64,000 bases of DNA from Flavobacteriales bacterium (GTDB taxonomy: Bacteria; Bacteroidota; Bacteroidia; Flavobacteriales_D; Sanyastnellaceae), in NCBI GenBank assembly GCA_016780385.1, contig JADHLY010000004.1, forward strand, positions 1-64,000, given 5' to 3'. A program made the translations under genes and the position numbers. Numbering within the stretch: position 1 is the stretch's first letter; each line of letters begins with the position of its first letter. Under the pieces are notes generated by a model. It did not search any database and had not been told where the DNA came from. It saw only the letters and a list, made by a program, of their open reading frames with translations. Positions 34,163-44,000 of the stretch are shown here, piece after piece.

Positions 34163-35158
34163 ATGCGCGACCTCATCGCTTCCTTTCCGGACCAACTGAC
34201 CGCAGCGGCCACCTCCATGGCTGCCCAGCCCTTGCCAACGGACATCCCCAACCACACCAACATTCTCGTTTTGGGAATGGGCGGCTCGGGCATCGGGGGC
34301 CGCTTCCTTTCCGGCTTGCTCAGTGACTCGGCGCGCATTCCCATCGCGTCGGGCCACGACTACCGCATCCCCGCTTGGGTCGGGCCGGACACACTCGTCA
34401 TCGCCTGCAGCTATAGCGGCAATACCGAGGAGACGCTCGCGGCCCTCGAAGCCGCCATTGCCAGAGGCGCACAGGTCAGGGCGCTGACTTCGGGAGGGCG
34501 GCTCGGCGAACTCGCCGCACAACATGGCTGGCCCCTGCTCACCGTGCCCGGCGGACATCCGCCGCGCTCCCAATTCGGTTGGGCGGTGACGGGGCTGCTC
34601 CACCATTTCGCTGCGCTCGGTCATGTGCCATCTGATTCGCCCGACGTCTTGTCAGATGTGCACGCCGCCGCTCAAATGCTGGTGGACCGGTCCGATGTGA
34701 TTGTGGCACAAGCGGACCGATGGGCCGATTTGCTGGCCGAAAAATCCCCCATGCTATACGGGGACGCCGCGCTCGAGCCCGTACTCATCCGTTGGCGCCA
34801 GCAACTCAATGAAAACGCCAAGCGCCTCTGCAACCACCATGTCTTTCCGGAGATGAACCACAACGAGCTCGTGGGTTGGGAGAGTGGAGACGAAAGCATC
34901 GCGGCCCTGTTCCTTCATACCGGCGAAGACCATGAACGAACGGCGGAGCGCATGCGGCTGTGCAAGGACCTCTTTTCCGAAGCTGGGGCCTCCGTGGAAG
35001 AGGTGGATGCGATGGGGGCTACGCGACTTCAGCGCTGGATGCACCTTGTGCACTTGGGGGATTGGTTGTCCTTGCTGATGGCCGAGAAGGCAGGGGTCGA
35101 CCCCGTTGACATCCGCCACATCAACTACCTGAAGGGGGAGCTCGCCAAGATGGCATGA
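34163..35158 (+). CDS. Bifunctional phosphoglucose/phosphomannose isomerase
   Basis: A 331-residue two-SIS-domain protein. SIS 1 shows ILVLGMGGSGIGGRFLSG and SYSGNTEETL, binding the phosphate, and the C-terminal part carries NHNELVGWE and the TRLQRWMHLVHLGDWLS block typical of the bifunctional PGI/PMI family. It interconverts glucose 6-phosphate or mannose 6-phosphate with fructose 6-phosphate. It precedes lipB by ATGA overlap. No regular PGI is in the window. Confidence 0.9.
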   Translation: MRDLIASFPDQLTAAATSMAAQPLPTDIPNHTNILVLGMGGSGIGGRFLSGLLSDSARIPIASGHDYRIPAWVGPDTLVIACSYSGNTEETLAALEAAIARGAQVRALTSGGRLGELAAQHGWPLLTVPGGHPPRSQFGWAVTGLLHHFAALGHVPSDSPDVLSDVHAAAQMLVDRSDVIVAQADRWADLLAEKSPMLYGDAALEPVLIRWRQQLNENAKRLCNHHVFPEMNHNELVGWESGDESIAALFLHTGEDHERTAERMRLCKDLFSEAGASVEEVDAMGATRLQRWMHLVHLGDWLSLLMAEKAGVDPVDIRHINYLKGELAKMA

Positions 35159-35904
35159 CACCCAAAGTTCACGTCCACGATCTCGGCCAGGCCGCCTACA
35201 AACCCACTTGGGATTTGCAGGAGCAAATGCTGAAGCGTGCCGTGGACCGCAAAATCGCACGGCGCCGTGCGGGACTTCCCGAAAACGGAAGGGCAGAAGG
35301 CGACGCAGACGATGGTTACCCCTGGCCCGAGCATCACTTGCTCTTCGTCGAGCATCCCCACGTTTTGACTTTGGGCAAGAGCGGCGATGCGAATCATGTG
35401 GTGGCCACACGCGACAGGTTGAAGGAACTGGGCGTGGAGTACCACGAAATCAACCGTGGCGGCGACATCACATACCATGGTCCGGGCCAATTGGTCGCAT
35501 ATCCAATCCTGGACTTGGACCAAATCAAGACCGACATCGGATGGTACCTCAGGCAGCTTGAGGAAGCGGTCATCCGAACCTGCGCTGACTGGGGCGTCCG
35601 GGCGGGACGGGTGGACGGTCTGACCGGAGCTTGGATTGATCCCGAGGCGGGCATGGAAGCGAGGAAAATCTGTGCCATCGGAGTCAAGTGCAGTCGATGG
35701 GTAACGATGCACGGCTTGGCCTTCAACCTGACGACAGACCTGGAGTTCTTCAACCTCATCGTGCCTTGTGGCATCCGAGATCGTGGGGTCACCAACCTTG
35801 CAGAAGAGTCTGACCGTGCCGTATCCCGTCAGGAAGTCCAAGACGCACTGCAGTCACACCTTTTGTCCGTTCTTGGAGCCGAATTGGCCCCACAGAACGA
35901 ATGA
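35155..35904 (+). CDS. lipB: Octanoyl transferase
   Basis: A 249-residue LipB that moves octanoyl from acyl carrier protein to lipoyl domains. Diagnostic motifs are RGGDITYHGPGQLVAYPI with the catalytic site region and KICAIGVKCSRWVTMHGLAFN, which contains the conserved lysine. It has a short extra N-terminal helix compared with E. coli LipB. Coupled by ATGA overlaps to the isomerase upstream and the hydrolase downstream. Confidence 0.95.
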   Translation: MTPKVHVHDLGQAAYKPTWDLQEQMLKRAVDRKIARRRAGLPENGRAEGDADDGYPWPEHHLLFVEHPHVLTLGKSGDANHVVATRDRLKELGVEYHEINRGGDITYHGPGQLVAYPILDLDQIKTDIGWYLRQLEEAVIRTCADWGVRAGRVDGLTGAWIDPEAGMEARKICAIGVKCSRWVTMHGLAFNLTTDLEFFNLIVPCGIRDRGVTNLAEESDRAVSRQEVQDALQSHLLSVLGAELAPQNE

Positions 35905-37073
35905 AGCGCACCCTCATCCTGCTCATCGCCGTCCCCGCATTGGCATACGGCTTGAGCCTCATCACCGACAACGCCCACGTCTGGAAAGGGCTGCGACAGT
36001 GCTACCTCCGGGGCTACAAGAATGCCCAGGTGGACGATCTCAGGTTTCAGGATACGCGGACCATCCCTGCCTCACAACACCCTCGTCCCTGGCCATTGCA
36101 TGGCCGTTTTGACGATACACAGATCCCCGAAGACGTCCTTGATTCCACCCGAAACTGGAACACGGTGGGGCTCGCGGTCATCCACCGGGACTCCCTCCTG
36201 ATCAATTGGACCTCGGACCGCATTCCTGGTGCGGACACCATGCGCACCAATGCCTTTTCTGCTGCCAAGACCTTGGCCGCTCTGGCCATAGGCGTCGCTG
36301 AAATGGACGGTTTGCTTGCGGTTACGGACCGTGTGTCCAAATACCTGCCTCGGTTCGGAAAAGGCGCTGCGGCTGACTTGACCATCGAACACGTCCTTCA
36401 GATGCGATCGGGCATTCCCTACGGAGAGAACTACAAGAATCCTCTCGGCTTCATGGCCAAGTGTACATACGGAGAGGACATCCTTGACCGATTGCAGGAC
36501 TACACCGTAGAGGGCACAGCCGGCATTCCGTGGGAGTACCAAGGAGGGAATACACTGTTGCTTCAGGAAATTCTGCTCCAAGTCATCGATGAACCCTTTG
36601 GATCGTGGTTTCACCGGAGGATATGGGACCCCTTGGGCGCGCCAGAGGTAGCCGAGTGGGGCATTGACAACGCCGGACACGAGCGCAATTACTGCTGTTT
36701 CTACACAACCGCTCTGGGCTATGCCCGATTGGGACAACTGGTGCTGGATTCCGGAGTCGTCGAAGGGGACGTCCTGATTTCACCGGATTTCATTCAGCGG
36801 ATGACCACACCCGTCGGCCCGCTTGCGGACGGCACAGAAATCCAGCACTACGGTTACCAAATGTGGATGGGTCATCACAAAGGGCATGCCTTCAAAAGCA
36901 TGCAGGGCTTGCACGGGCAGTATGTCGTGATTGTACCTGACTTGGATTTGGTTGCGGTACGCACCGGTTTCTACCGGCCCAAAGGGAAACTCAGGGAAAT
37001 CGACCGGGATGTCTACCACACTTTGGACATGGCCATTTCAGCAGTAGAGGGCCAATATTCAAATACAAATTAA
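35901..37073 (+). CDS. Serine hydrolase of the beta-lactamase / class C family
   Basis: A 390-residue protein with an N-terminal hydrophobic segment (LILLIAVPALAYGLSL), so it is exported or membrane-anchored. The catalytic SxxK reads SAAK near residue 120 and a YxN-like site appears in PYGENYKN, followed by the GGNTLLLQEI region. These are EstB/penicillin-binding-like esterases or peptidases; no antibiotic resistance role can be claimed. It is translationally coupled to lipB. Confidence 0.82.
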   Translation: MKRTLILLIAVPALAYGLSLITDNAHVWKGLRQCYLRGYKNAQVDDLRFQDTRTIPASQHPRPWPLHGRFDDTQIPEDVLDSTRNWNTVGLAVIHRDSLLINWTSDRIPGADTMRTNAFSAAKTLAALAIGVAEMDGLLAVTDRVSKYLPRFGKGAAADLTIEHVLQMRSGIPYGENYKNPLGFMAKCTYGEDILDRLQDYTVEGTAGIPWEYQGGNTLLLQEILLQVIDEPFGSWFHRRIWDPLGAPEVAEWGIDNAGHERNYCCFYTTALGYARLGQLVLDSGVVEGDVLISPDFIQRMTTPVGPLADGTEIQHYGYQMWMGHHKGHAFKSMQGLHGQYVVIVPDLDLVAVRTGFYRPKGKLREIDRDVYHTLDMAISAVEGQYSNTN

Positions 37074-37115
37074 ATTCTAGCGTCTGCGAACTTGCTTTTT
37101 ATCGGGTTTAATTCG

Positions 37116-37123
37116 TATATTCG
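37116..37123 (+). promoter_or_regulatory. Promoter -7-like box for the LytTR regulator
   Basis: TATATTCG, 29 nt before the ATG at 37153, in an AT-rich gap. A TTG at 37092-37094 lies 21 nt upstream, the usual -33 to -7 spacing for this phylum, the best promoter-like pair I see. Confidence 0.5.
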
Positions 37124-37152
37124 ATTTTGTAGCGTTGCGGGAAACACCCGTC

Positions 37153-37941
37153 ATGCAACAACCAAATCGTCCGCTAATGAATGCCCAGCTCGATGCCATC
37201 ATCGTTGATGATGAAGCGCCCGCTCGCGAAGTGCTCCACAGCCAACTCGAACGCCACTGCCCTTTCATAAGGGTAATCGACCAAGCCCCCAACGCCCGCA
37301 TCGGCTATGACGCCATACGAAGTGGAAGACCCCACATTGTCTTCGTTGACATCCGAATGCCCTTTGAATCCGGTCTCGATCTAATCGATCGTTTCGACGA
37401 CCGTGAATTCTACGTGGTCTTCTACACCACATACCAGGATTACGCCATCGACGCCATCAGGCGCCAAGCGTTCGACTATTTGCTCAAACCAGTGGACCCT
37501 ACAGATTTGAAAGCCTGTGCGGAACGCATTCGCGAGCACTACAGGGTCAAAATGATCGAGAATGGTGACTTCCACCGCAAGCTGGAAATCACGACCTCAG
37601 GTCAGCGTCACTTCATTCGTCATTCTGAGATTCTGCACGTAGAGGCAAGTGGGAGCTACGCCTGTATCTACAAAATCGACGGCGGACGACTGATGGTGTC
37701 CAAGAACCTGAAATATGTCGAGAGCTTGATCAACAATCCCAAGTTTGTGCGTGTGCACAACAGTCAATTGGTGCACCTCAACAAAATCCGGCAGTGCAAC
37801 TATCGGACGAACTCCATTACGCTAGTCAACGGGAAGGAAATCGCCTTGGCCGTTCGCAAGCGTGAGGATTTGCGGCGAAGAATGGCAGAAATGCTCTCCC
37901 CGGACGGTGATGTTTCCGGCTTGAACGCAGCGGTCGCCTGA
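37153..37941 (+). CDS. LytTR-family response regulator
   Basis: 262 residues from ATG 37153 (track TTG at 37135 is less likely; ATG 37177 is also possible). The receiver domain has the acid pair in IIVDDEAPA, the phospho-Asp in VFVDIRMP and the Lys in YLLKPVDP. A LytTR DNA-binding domain follows (HFIRHSEILHVEASGSYACIY, FVRVHNSQLVHLNKI). It should control target promoters when phosphorylated. The usual LytS-like histidine kinase partner is not adjacent, so this is an orphan regulator here. Confidence 0.92.
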   Translation: MQQPNRPLMNAQLDAIIVDDEAPAREVLHSQLERHCPFIRVIDQAPNARIGYDAIRSGRPHIVFVDIRMPFESGLDLIDRFDDREFYVVFYTTYQDYAIDAIRRQAFDYLLKPVDPTDLKACAERIREHYRVKMIENGDFHRKLEITTSGQRHFIRHSEILHVEASGSYACIYKIDGGRLMVSKNLKYVESLINNPKFVRVHNSQLVHLNKIRQCNYRTNSITLVNGKEIALAVRKREDLRRRMAEMLSPDGDVSGLNAAVA

Positions 37942-37993
37942 GGACCGCTCCACAGGCGGGAAATCCAGGAAAAAGCAAAGAGGCACCATCGGC

Positions 37994-38001
37994 TACCTTC
38001 G
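37994..38001 (+). promoter_or_regulatory. Promoter -7-like box for rlmN
   Basis: TACCTTCG ends 7 nt before the rlmN ATG at 38009. Confidence 0.42.
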
Positions 38002-38008
38002 CGGGAGC

Positions 38009-39070
38009 ATGCCTCCGAACATCGACATCCGCAGCCTTGACGACCAGGGGCTGAGAGATTTGGCCGTGGATTTGGGTCACCCCTCCTTCCGGGGCAAGCA
38101 GCTTTCGGAGTGGATTTGGACCAAGGGGGTGAGGTCCTTCGATGATATGACGAACCTTCCGCAAGGGATGCGCTCGGCATTGGGCGATATCTGCACGTTT
38201 TCGCCCATCGCCCCGGAGGAAGAGCAGGTCAGCCGGGACGGAACCGTCAAATGCGCCTTCCCGATTGAGCCGGGCAAGGTGGTCGAGGGCGTGCTGATTC
38301 CCGCCAAGGACCGGATGACCGCCTGCATCAGCAGCCAAGTGGGATGCAGTCTTTCCTGTGCCTTCTGTGCCACCGGAAAGCTCAAGTTGTTGCGCAATTT
38401 GACGGCCGGAGAGATTGTCGACCAAGTACGGCACATTGCCGCCCTTGCTGAACAGCATCACGGGCACCGATTGACCAACATCGTCTACATGGGAATGGGT
38501 GAACCCCTCCTCAACTACCGCAATGTGCTGCAGTCCGTAGAGCGCATCACCGGTACGCCCGGATTGGGCATGAGCCCCAAACGAATTACCGTATCGACCG
38601 CCGGCATCGCCAAGATGATCCGGAAGTTGGGTGACGATGAAGTCAAGTTCAATCTGGCATTGAGCCTGCACGCCGCCCAAGACGACAAGCGGAACCAAAT
38701 CATGGAAATCAACGAGACGAACGACCTCGCCAGCCTGAGGGACGCGCTGCTCTATTTCCACGAAAAAACAGGGACGCGGGTCACTTTTGAGTACATCCTT
38801 CTGGGGGGGTTCAACGACGACCTCGAAGACGCACGGGACCTGGCGCGGTTTGCTTCTTGTGTGCCCTGCAAGGTGAACCTCATCGAGTACAACCCGATTG
38901 ACGACGCTGTCTTCCAAAAGGCAGACGCTCAAAAAACCGATGCCTTCAAGGACCTGCTGGAAGACAAGTTCAACATGGTGGTGAATGTCCGGCGCTCAAG
39001 GGGCGAGGACATCGATGCGGCTTGCGGTCAGCTGGCAAACAAGAACAAGCTCGCCGCAGGGAGCGCTTGA
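38009..39070 (+). CDS. rlmN: 23S rRNA (adenine2503-C2)/tRNA methyltransferase, radical SAM
   Basis: A 353-residue radical-SAM enzyme. The [4Fe-4S] cluster motif reads CSLSCAFC near residue 115, with the GEP-type motif NIVYMGMGEPLLN. Methylation-site cysteines are expected near the C-terminus; one is in FASCVPCKVNLIEYNP. It methylates C2 of A2503 in 23S rRNA and A37 in some tRNAs. Convergent with lepA; the 41-bp gap holds a hairpin shared by both 3' ends. Confidence 0.95.
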   Translation: MPPNIDIRSLDDQGLRDLAVDLGHPSFRGKQLSEWIWTKGVRSFDDMTNLPQGMRSALGDICTFSPIAPEEEQVSRDGTVKCAFPIEPGKVVEGVLIPAKDRMTACISSQVGCSLSCAFCATGKLKLLRNLTAGEIVDQVRHIAALAEQHHGHRLTNIVYMGMGEPLLNYRNVLQSVERITGTPGLGMSPKRITVSTAGIAKMIRKLGDDEVKFNLALSLHAAQDDKRNQIMEINETNDLASLRDALLYFHEKTGTRVTFEYILLGGFNDDLEDARDLARFASCVPCKVNLIEYNPIDDAVFQKADAQKTDAFKDLLEDKFNMVVNVRRSRGEDIDAACGQLANKNKLAAGSA

Positions 39071-39114
39071 TTCAGGAGGGCGCCTTCGAGCCAAGCATTT
39101 GCTGGGCTGAATCA
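39068..39114. terminator. Shared palindromic hairpin between rlmN and lepA
   Basis: TGATTCAG at 39068 and CTGAATCA at 39107 are inverted repeats, each taking in the TGA stop codon of one of the two convergent genes. Inside, AGCCAAGCA and TGCTGGGCT make a 9-bp stem with one mismatch and a TT loop. No long T run follows, so a bidirectional, possibly factor-assisted terminator or an RNA-stability element is my inference. Confidence 0.5.
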
Positions 39115-40899
39115 GTCCAGCTTGAGGACGGCAAGGAATGCCTCTTGCGGGACCTCCACCGAACCGACCTGGCGCATCCGCTTCTTTCCCTTCTTCTGCT
39201 TCTCGAGCAGCTTACGCTTTCGGGTAATGTCACCACCGTAACACTTCGCCGTAACGTCCTTTCGAACGGGCTTGATGGTCTCGCGGGCGATGATTTTGGC
39301 GCCGATGGCCGCCTGAAGGGCGATCATGAACTGCTGCCTGGGGATGAGCTCCTTCAGCTTCGCACAGATTTTCTTGCCCAACTCGAAAGCGTTGGACCTG
39401 TGGACGAGGGCCGAAAGCGCGTCCACCTGCTCACCGTTGATGAGGATGTCCAATTTTACCAGATGTGAAGGCTCGTACTGGTCGGGGAAGTAGTCGAAGG
39501 AAGCGTAGCCACGGGAAACGCTCTTCAGCTTGTCGTAGAAGTCAAAGACGATTTCGCCAAGCGGCATGGAAAACGTCAACTCCACGCGATCCGAGGTCAG
39601 GTAGACCTGATTCTGCAGCACACCTCGCTTGTCGATGCACAGCGTCATGATGGCGCCGACGTATTCCGACTTGGTGATGACCTGCGCCTTGATGAAGGGC
39701 TCCTCCACGTGGTCGAGCTTGCTGGGGTCGGGCAACTCGGACGGATTGTTGATCACGATGGGGTCGCCCTTCTTGGGGTGGCAGATGTAGCTCACGTTGG
39801 GGACCGTCGTGATCACCGTCATGTTGAACTCCCGCTCGAGGCGCTCCTGCACGATTTCCATGTGGAGCATGCCCAAGAAGCCGCAGCGGAAACCGAAACC
39901 CAAGGCCGCCGAACTCTCCGGCTCGAACACCAGGGAGGCGTCATTGAGCTGCAACTTCTCCATGCTGTAACGCAGCTCCTCGTAGTCTTCGGTGTCCACG
40001 GGATAGATGCCCGCGAAGACCATGGGCTTGACGTCCTCAAATCCCTTCACTGCTTGCGCACAGGGAGCGGTCGCCAACGTCAGGGTGTCTCCCACCTTGA
40101 CCTCCTTGGCGTTCTTTATTCCGGAAATGATGTAGCCCACATTGCCGGTCTTCACGGTGCTCTGGGGTATCAGGTCCATACCGAGCACCCCGACTTCATC
40201 GGCGTTGTACTCCTTCCCCGTATTGAAAAAGCGCACCCGGTCTCCCTTGCTGATCTCACCGTTCAAAACGCGGTAATAGGCGATGATGCCGCGAAATGAG
40301 TTGAAAACCGAATCGAAGACCATCGCTTGGAGCGGTGCCTGGGGGTCTCCTTTCGGTGCGGGGATCCGTTCCACGATGGCCTCCAGAATGCTGTCCACAC
40401 CCAAGCCCGTTTTTCCGCTCGCGGGAAGGATGTCGCCCGGATCGCATCCGATGAGGTCCACAATCTGGTCGATGACCTCTTCGGGATCCGCGCTGGGCAG
40501 GTCCATCTTGTTGAGCACGGGAATGATCTCCAGGTCGTGCTCGATGGCGAGGTAGAGATTGCTGATGGTCTGTGCCTCGATGCCCTGGGTAGCATCCACG
40601 ATGAGCAATGCCCCCTCGCAGGCGGCAATCGAACGGCTCACCTCGTAACTGAAGTCGACGTGTCCGGGCGTATCGATGAGGTTGAGGACGTACTCCTGGC
40701 CATCCCTGGTGTAGCGCATTTGTATGGCGTGGCTCTTGATGGTGATGCCGCGCTCGCGCTCAAGGTCCATGTCATCCAGGGTTTGTTCCTGCAGCTGACG
40801 TTCGTCCACGGTGCCGGTCACCTGCAACAGGCGGTCAGCGAGTGTGCTCTTGCCGTGGTCGATGTGGGCAATGATGCAGAAGTTCCGGATGTTTTTCAT
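39112..40899 (-). CDS. lepA: Elongation factor 4 (LepA)
   Basis: 595 residues from ATG 40899 ([19 protein letters not shown]); the track start is four residues longer. G motifs are AHIDHGKST (G1), DTPGHVDF (G3) and NKMDLP (G4), followed by EF-G-like domains and the LepA-specific C-terminal domain ([22 protein letters not shown]-like end). It is a ribosome-associated GTPase that back-translocates or remodels ribosomes under stress. Confidence 0.97.
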   Translation of the reverse strand: MKNIRNFCIIAHIDHGKSTLADRLLQVTGTVDERQLQEQTLDDMDLERERGITIKSHAIQMRYTRDGQEYVLNLIDTPGHVDFSYEVSRSIAACEGALLIVDATQGIEAQTISNLYLAIEHDLEIIPVLNKMDLPSADPEEVIDQIVDLIGCDPGDILPASGKTGLGVDSILEAIVERIPAPKGDPQAPLQAMVFDSVFNSFRGIIAYYRVLNGEISKGDRVRFFNTGKEYNADEVGVLGMDLIPQSTVKTGNVGYIISGIKNAKEVKVGDTLTLATAPCAQAVKGFEDVKPMVFAGIYPVDTEDYEELRYSMEKLQLNDASLVFEPESSAALGFGFRCGFLGMLHMEIVQERLEREFNMTVITTVPNVSYICHPKKGDPIVINNPSELPDPSKLDHVEEPFIKAQVITKSEYVGAIMTLCIDKRGVLQNQVYLTSDRVELTFSMPLGEIVFDFYDKLKSVSRGYASFDYFPDQYEPSHLVKLDILINGEQVDALSALVHRSNAFELGKKICAKLKELIPRQQFMIALQAAIGAKIIARETIKPVRKDVTAKCYGGDITRKRKLLEKQKKGKKRMRQVGSVEVPQEAFLAVLKLD

Positions 40900-40908
40900 T
40901 GGCGAGAA

Positions 40909-40916
40909 CAAAAGTA
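40909..40916 (-). promoter_or_regulatory. Promoter -7-like box for lepA
   Basis: TACTTTTG on the minus strand ends 9 nt before the lepA ATG; a perfect TAnnTTTG match. Confidence 0.45.
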
Positions 40917-41037
40917 CGCCCTAGTGACCCCGCTTGATGCGCCTCACACGACCCCATTCACGCCCTTCCTTAGGTGCTGCAACCACTCGATGCAACGGAG
41001 GGTGCCAATTTCGCGCTGTTAAGGAAGCGGCGTGCGG

Positions 41038-41045
41038 TATATTGC
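41038..41045 (+). promoter_or_regulatory. Promoter -7-like box for the large secreted protein gene
   Basis: TATATTGC, 21 nt before the ATG at 41067, in the 167-bp lepA divergent spacer. Confidence 0.4.
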
Positions 41046-41066
41046 GTCCCCGCGAGAACCAACACC

Positions 41067-44000
41067 ATGAGATTTTCAACACTTCTCTTCGTCGCCTGTG
41101 CCCTGCCGTTTTCCTTCAATGCCCAGGAAGAACTGCCCGGCGAAATCGCTGATTTGTACAGCAAATACGGTGGTTTCGACTTTGCCGTCATGATGATGGA
41201 CCGAGATGAATGGGACGTTTACCGGGCATGGGAAGGGTATGACCAAGAAGCCGTCATCGCGGTGATTGAGCGCCACCAAAGCACGCCGGAATACCTCGCG
41301 CGGAAAGAAGCGCGCAAGCAACAGCGCCTCATGCGTTCCGGCGAATGCGACTGTTGGATTGAGCCTACCGAGTCCTACACGGAGATCACCCCGGACATGC
41401 AGCAGTTCACCGGGGGTGCCGGAATTGATGTGGACTACTCACACGGACCGCTGTCCCTGCCGTTCACTTTCAACCTATTCGGCCAGCAATACGACGAATT
41501 CTACATCAACTCCAAAGGACTCATTTCGTTTACCGAACCGGTCATTGACTGGACTCCTGAGGAATTGCCCGACTCTGAATACAACATCATTTCCGGATAC
41601 TGGGGCGACGCGGATTACCGCTTGACTGGCGACATTTACTATCGCATCACTCCGGACGCAGTTTACGTGAACTGGGTGGACGTGGGCTACTACAACAACC
41701 ACGACGACCGCACGGTAAGCTATCAGGTGGTCTTTTCCGCAGACGGGTCCATCGCCATTGGCGGCGGAAACAACGTTCAGATGTGCTACGAGACCATGGA
41801 GTGGGCGCACGGTGACGTAGGCGGAGAAGGTGGATGCTGTGGTCCCGACCCCGCTACTGTGGGCATCGACGTCCAGAACAACAGCGACAACTTCGTGCAA
41901 TTCGGCCGCTTCAACTTCCAGGACGACAGTTACAACGGGCCTTACGGTGGAGACCCTGCCAACCAAGACGGTTGCGTTTGGTTGAATGGAAAGGATTTCT
42001 GTGTCAACGTCTCCGGTGCTGATCCCAACCAAGCTCCCATTCCTACAGCCACTCCGGGCAGCGGTTGCGCCGACACCCTTTACGTCTGTTTGAACGATAC
42101 GCTTGACCTGAACATCGGCTTCCTCGCGCCAGAAGAAGATCAAACCGTGACCGTCACGCTCTCCGATGTCCCTGCCATTACCAACAACGGCACTTATGTG
42201 GAAGGCGGCATTACCTATGCGGACGCTTTCCTCGCGGGAACGCCAGAGAATGTGGGGCTTTACTTCCTCGAGATCACCGCAACCGATGATGGCACCCCGC
42301 AAGGAGAAACGGTGCTGAGTTACTGGGTGGAGGTGATCGATGTGGAACTGCCGACGCTAACGCTAGAAGGCGACTTGAGCATCTGCTCGGGTCAGGAAAC
42401 GACCATTACCTGCAACGACGACTTTGACAGTTATGAGTGGTCGCTCGGCTGCTCAGGACCGGAGTGCACATACGCTTTTGGGGGCACCTTCTTTGTCACC
42501 GCCTCCATTGATGAGGGCTGCTCGGCTACCCAGAGTTTCTTCGTGGATCAAAGTCTGTATTTCCTACCGGACGTCTGTATCGAGCCGAACCCCATTTGTG
42601 GAGACGACACCGCCATCGTGACCGTATGTGACGAAAACATGGACGAGTTCGTCGAGTATGAATGGGACGATGACTGGAACGGTGCGGGAGGTGAAATTGT
42701 CATACCTGCATCTGCCTTGGGAGACACGGCGGTGGGTGTGTCCCCGGGATCCTATCGCATCCTCGTTACCAATGAAGACGGCTGTCAGGGACAGCGTGTG
42801 TTCAATGTGGAGCAGGTCACCCAGGTGATTCCTGAGGTCACGATTCCTCCGGTTTGCGACAGCCTTTACAGTGTCCAATTCAGCGGGGGTTACACCACGC
42901 CCGATGCGGGACCATTTCTCGTTTACATGTACGCCTCCGAGCTCACGGGTTGGGGAGGAGACAACTTCCTGGAGATCACGATTACCGACGCTGACGGCAA
43001 TGAAGAAGGCTACGTTTTGACCAGCTTCAACGTGTTCACCGCGCATACCGACATCGAGGTCTCACTCGGTGATTTGGTGGAAATCGTGCTCGTTACAGGT
43101 TCGAACGCACCTGTGGATGACTTCAGTTTCACCGTCTACAATTGCACTACGCAGAACCCCGAACCCGTCGAGGACTTGCCCGCAGGGGGTGGCCTCGTTT
43201 ACTCTGCAACGGCCAACTGCGAGGTGGATCCCGTAGGAGGATCCTGGAGCGTCAGTGAGGGAACCGGTTTCTTCTCCGCCCCTACTGAGTTCAATACCTT
43301 CTTTACCCCTACCGATGGGTTTGGCGTCTATGAAGTCTGCTTCACGGACGACAACTGCGGATACGCCGCTTGCTATCCCATGGAGGTGAGCACGACGCCC
43401 GTGGCTCAGCTGCTTGGTCCCGCAGAAAACCTGCAGGCGGACGGGTCTTTCCTCCTTTGTGACGGAGAATCCGCGAATTTCCAGGTGGACACACTCTATG
43501 AAGGTGCCTTCTACCCCCTCGAGTGGCCCCAAGCCCAGTCTTCACAAGGCTTCTTTGCGGAGTATGAGTTCAACAACAACGGAAGCTTTGACCTGAGCGT
43601 TGAGGTGAGCAATGCCTGTGGAACCGTAGAGCTTCCCTTCACCATTGTCTCCGCCGAATTGCTCGACCCCAGCCTGGAGGACATCATCGTCTGTGAAGAT
43701 GGTACCGAGGTGGTGCTCGACCCCGGACTCGACCCGGGAAGCGATGCCGACATCGAGTGGACCCTAGACAACGCCAACCTCAACGAAGACGACTTCGTGA
43801 TCTTGGCCGATGCTGCGGGCGAGTACTGTGTAGAAGCAACGAACGAATGCGGTGCTGCGGAAGCGTGCGCCGAAGTGCAGGTGTTCGTGCCCGTACCCAA
43901 CCCCATGCCCGGGTTCAGCTTGAACTGTGAAGGCGGCAACACCGTTACCGTCGACCCCTTGACCGACAACGATTGGACCGTGACCTGGGAAGACGGCACT

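Noticed and set aside
35901-37073. Beta-lactamase resistance gene
   Set aside because: SxxK serine hydrolases of this type are mostly esterases or peptidases, and there is no resistance context.
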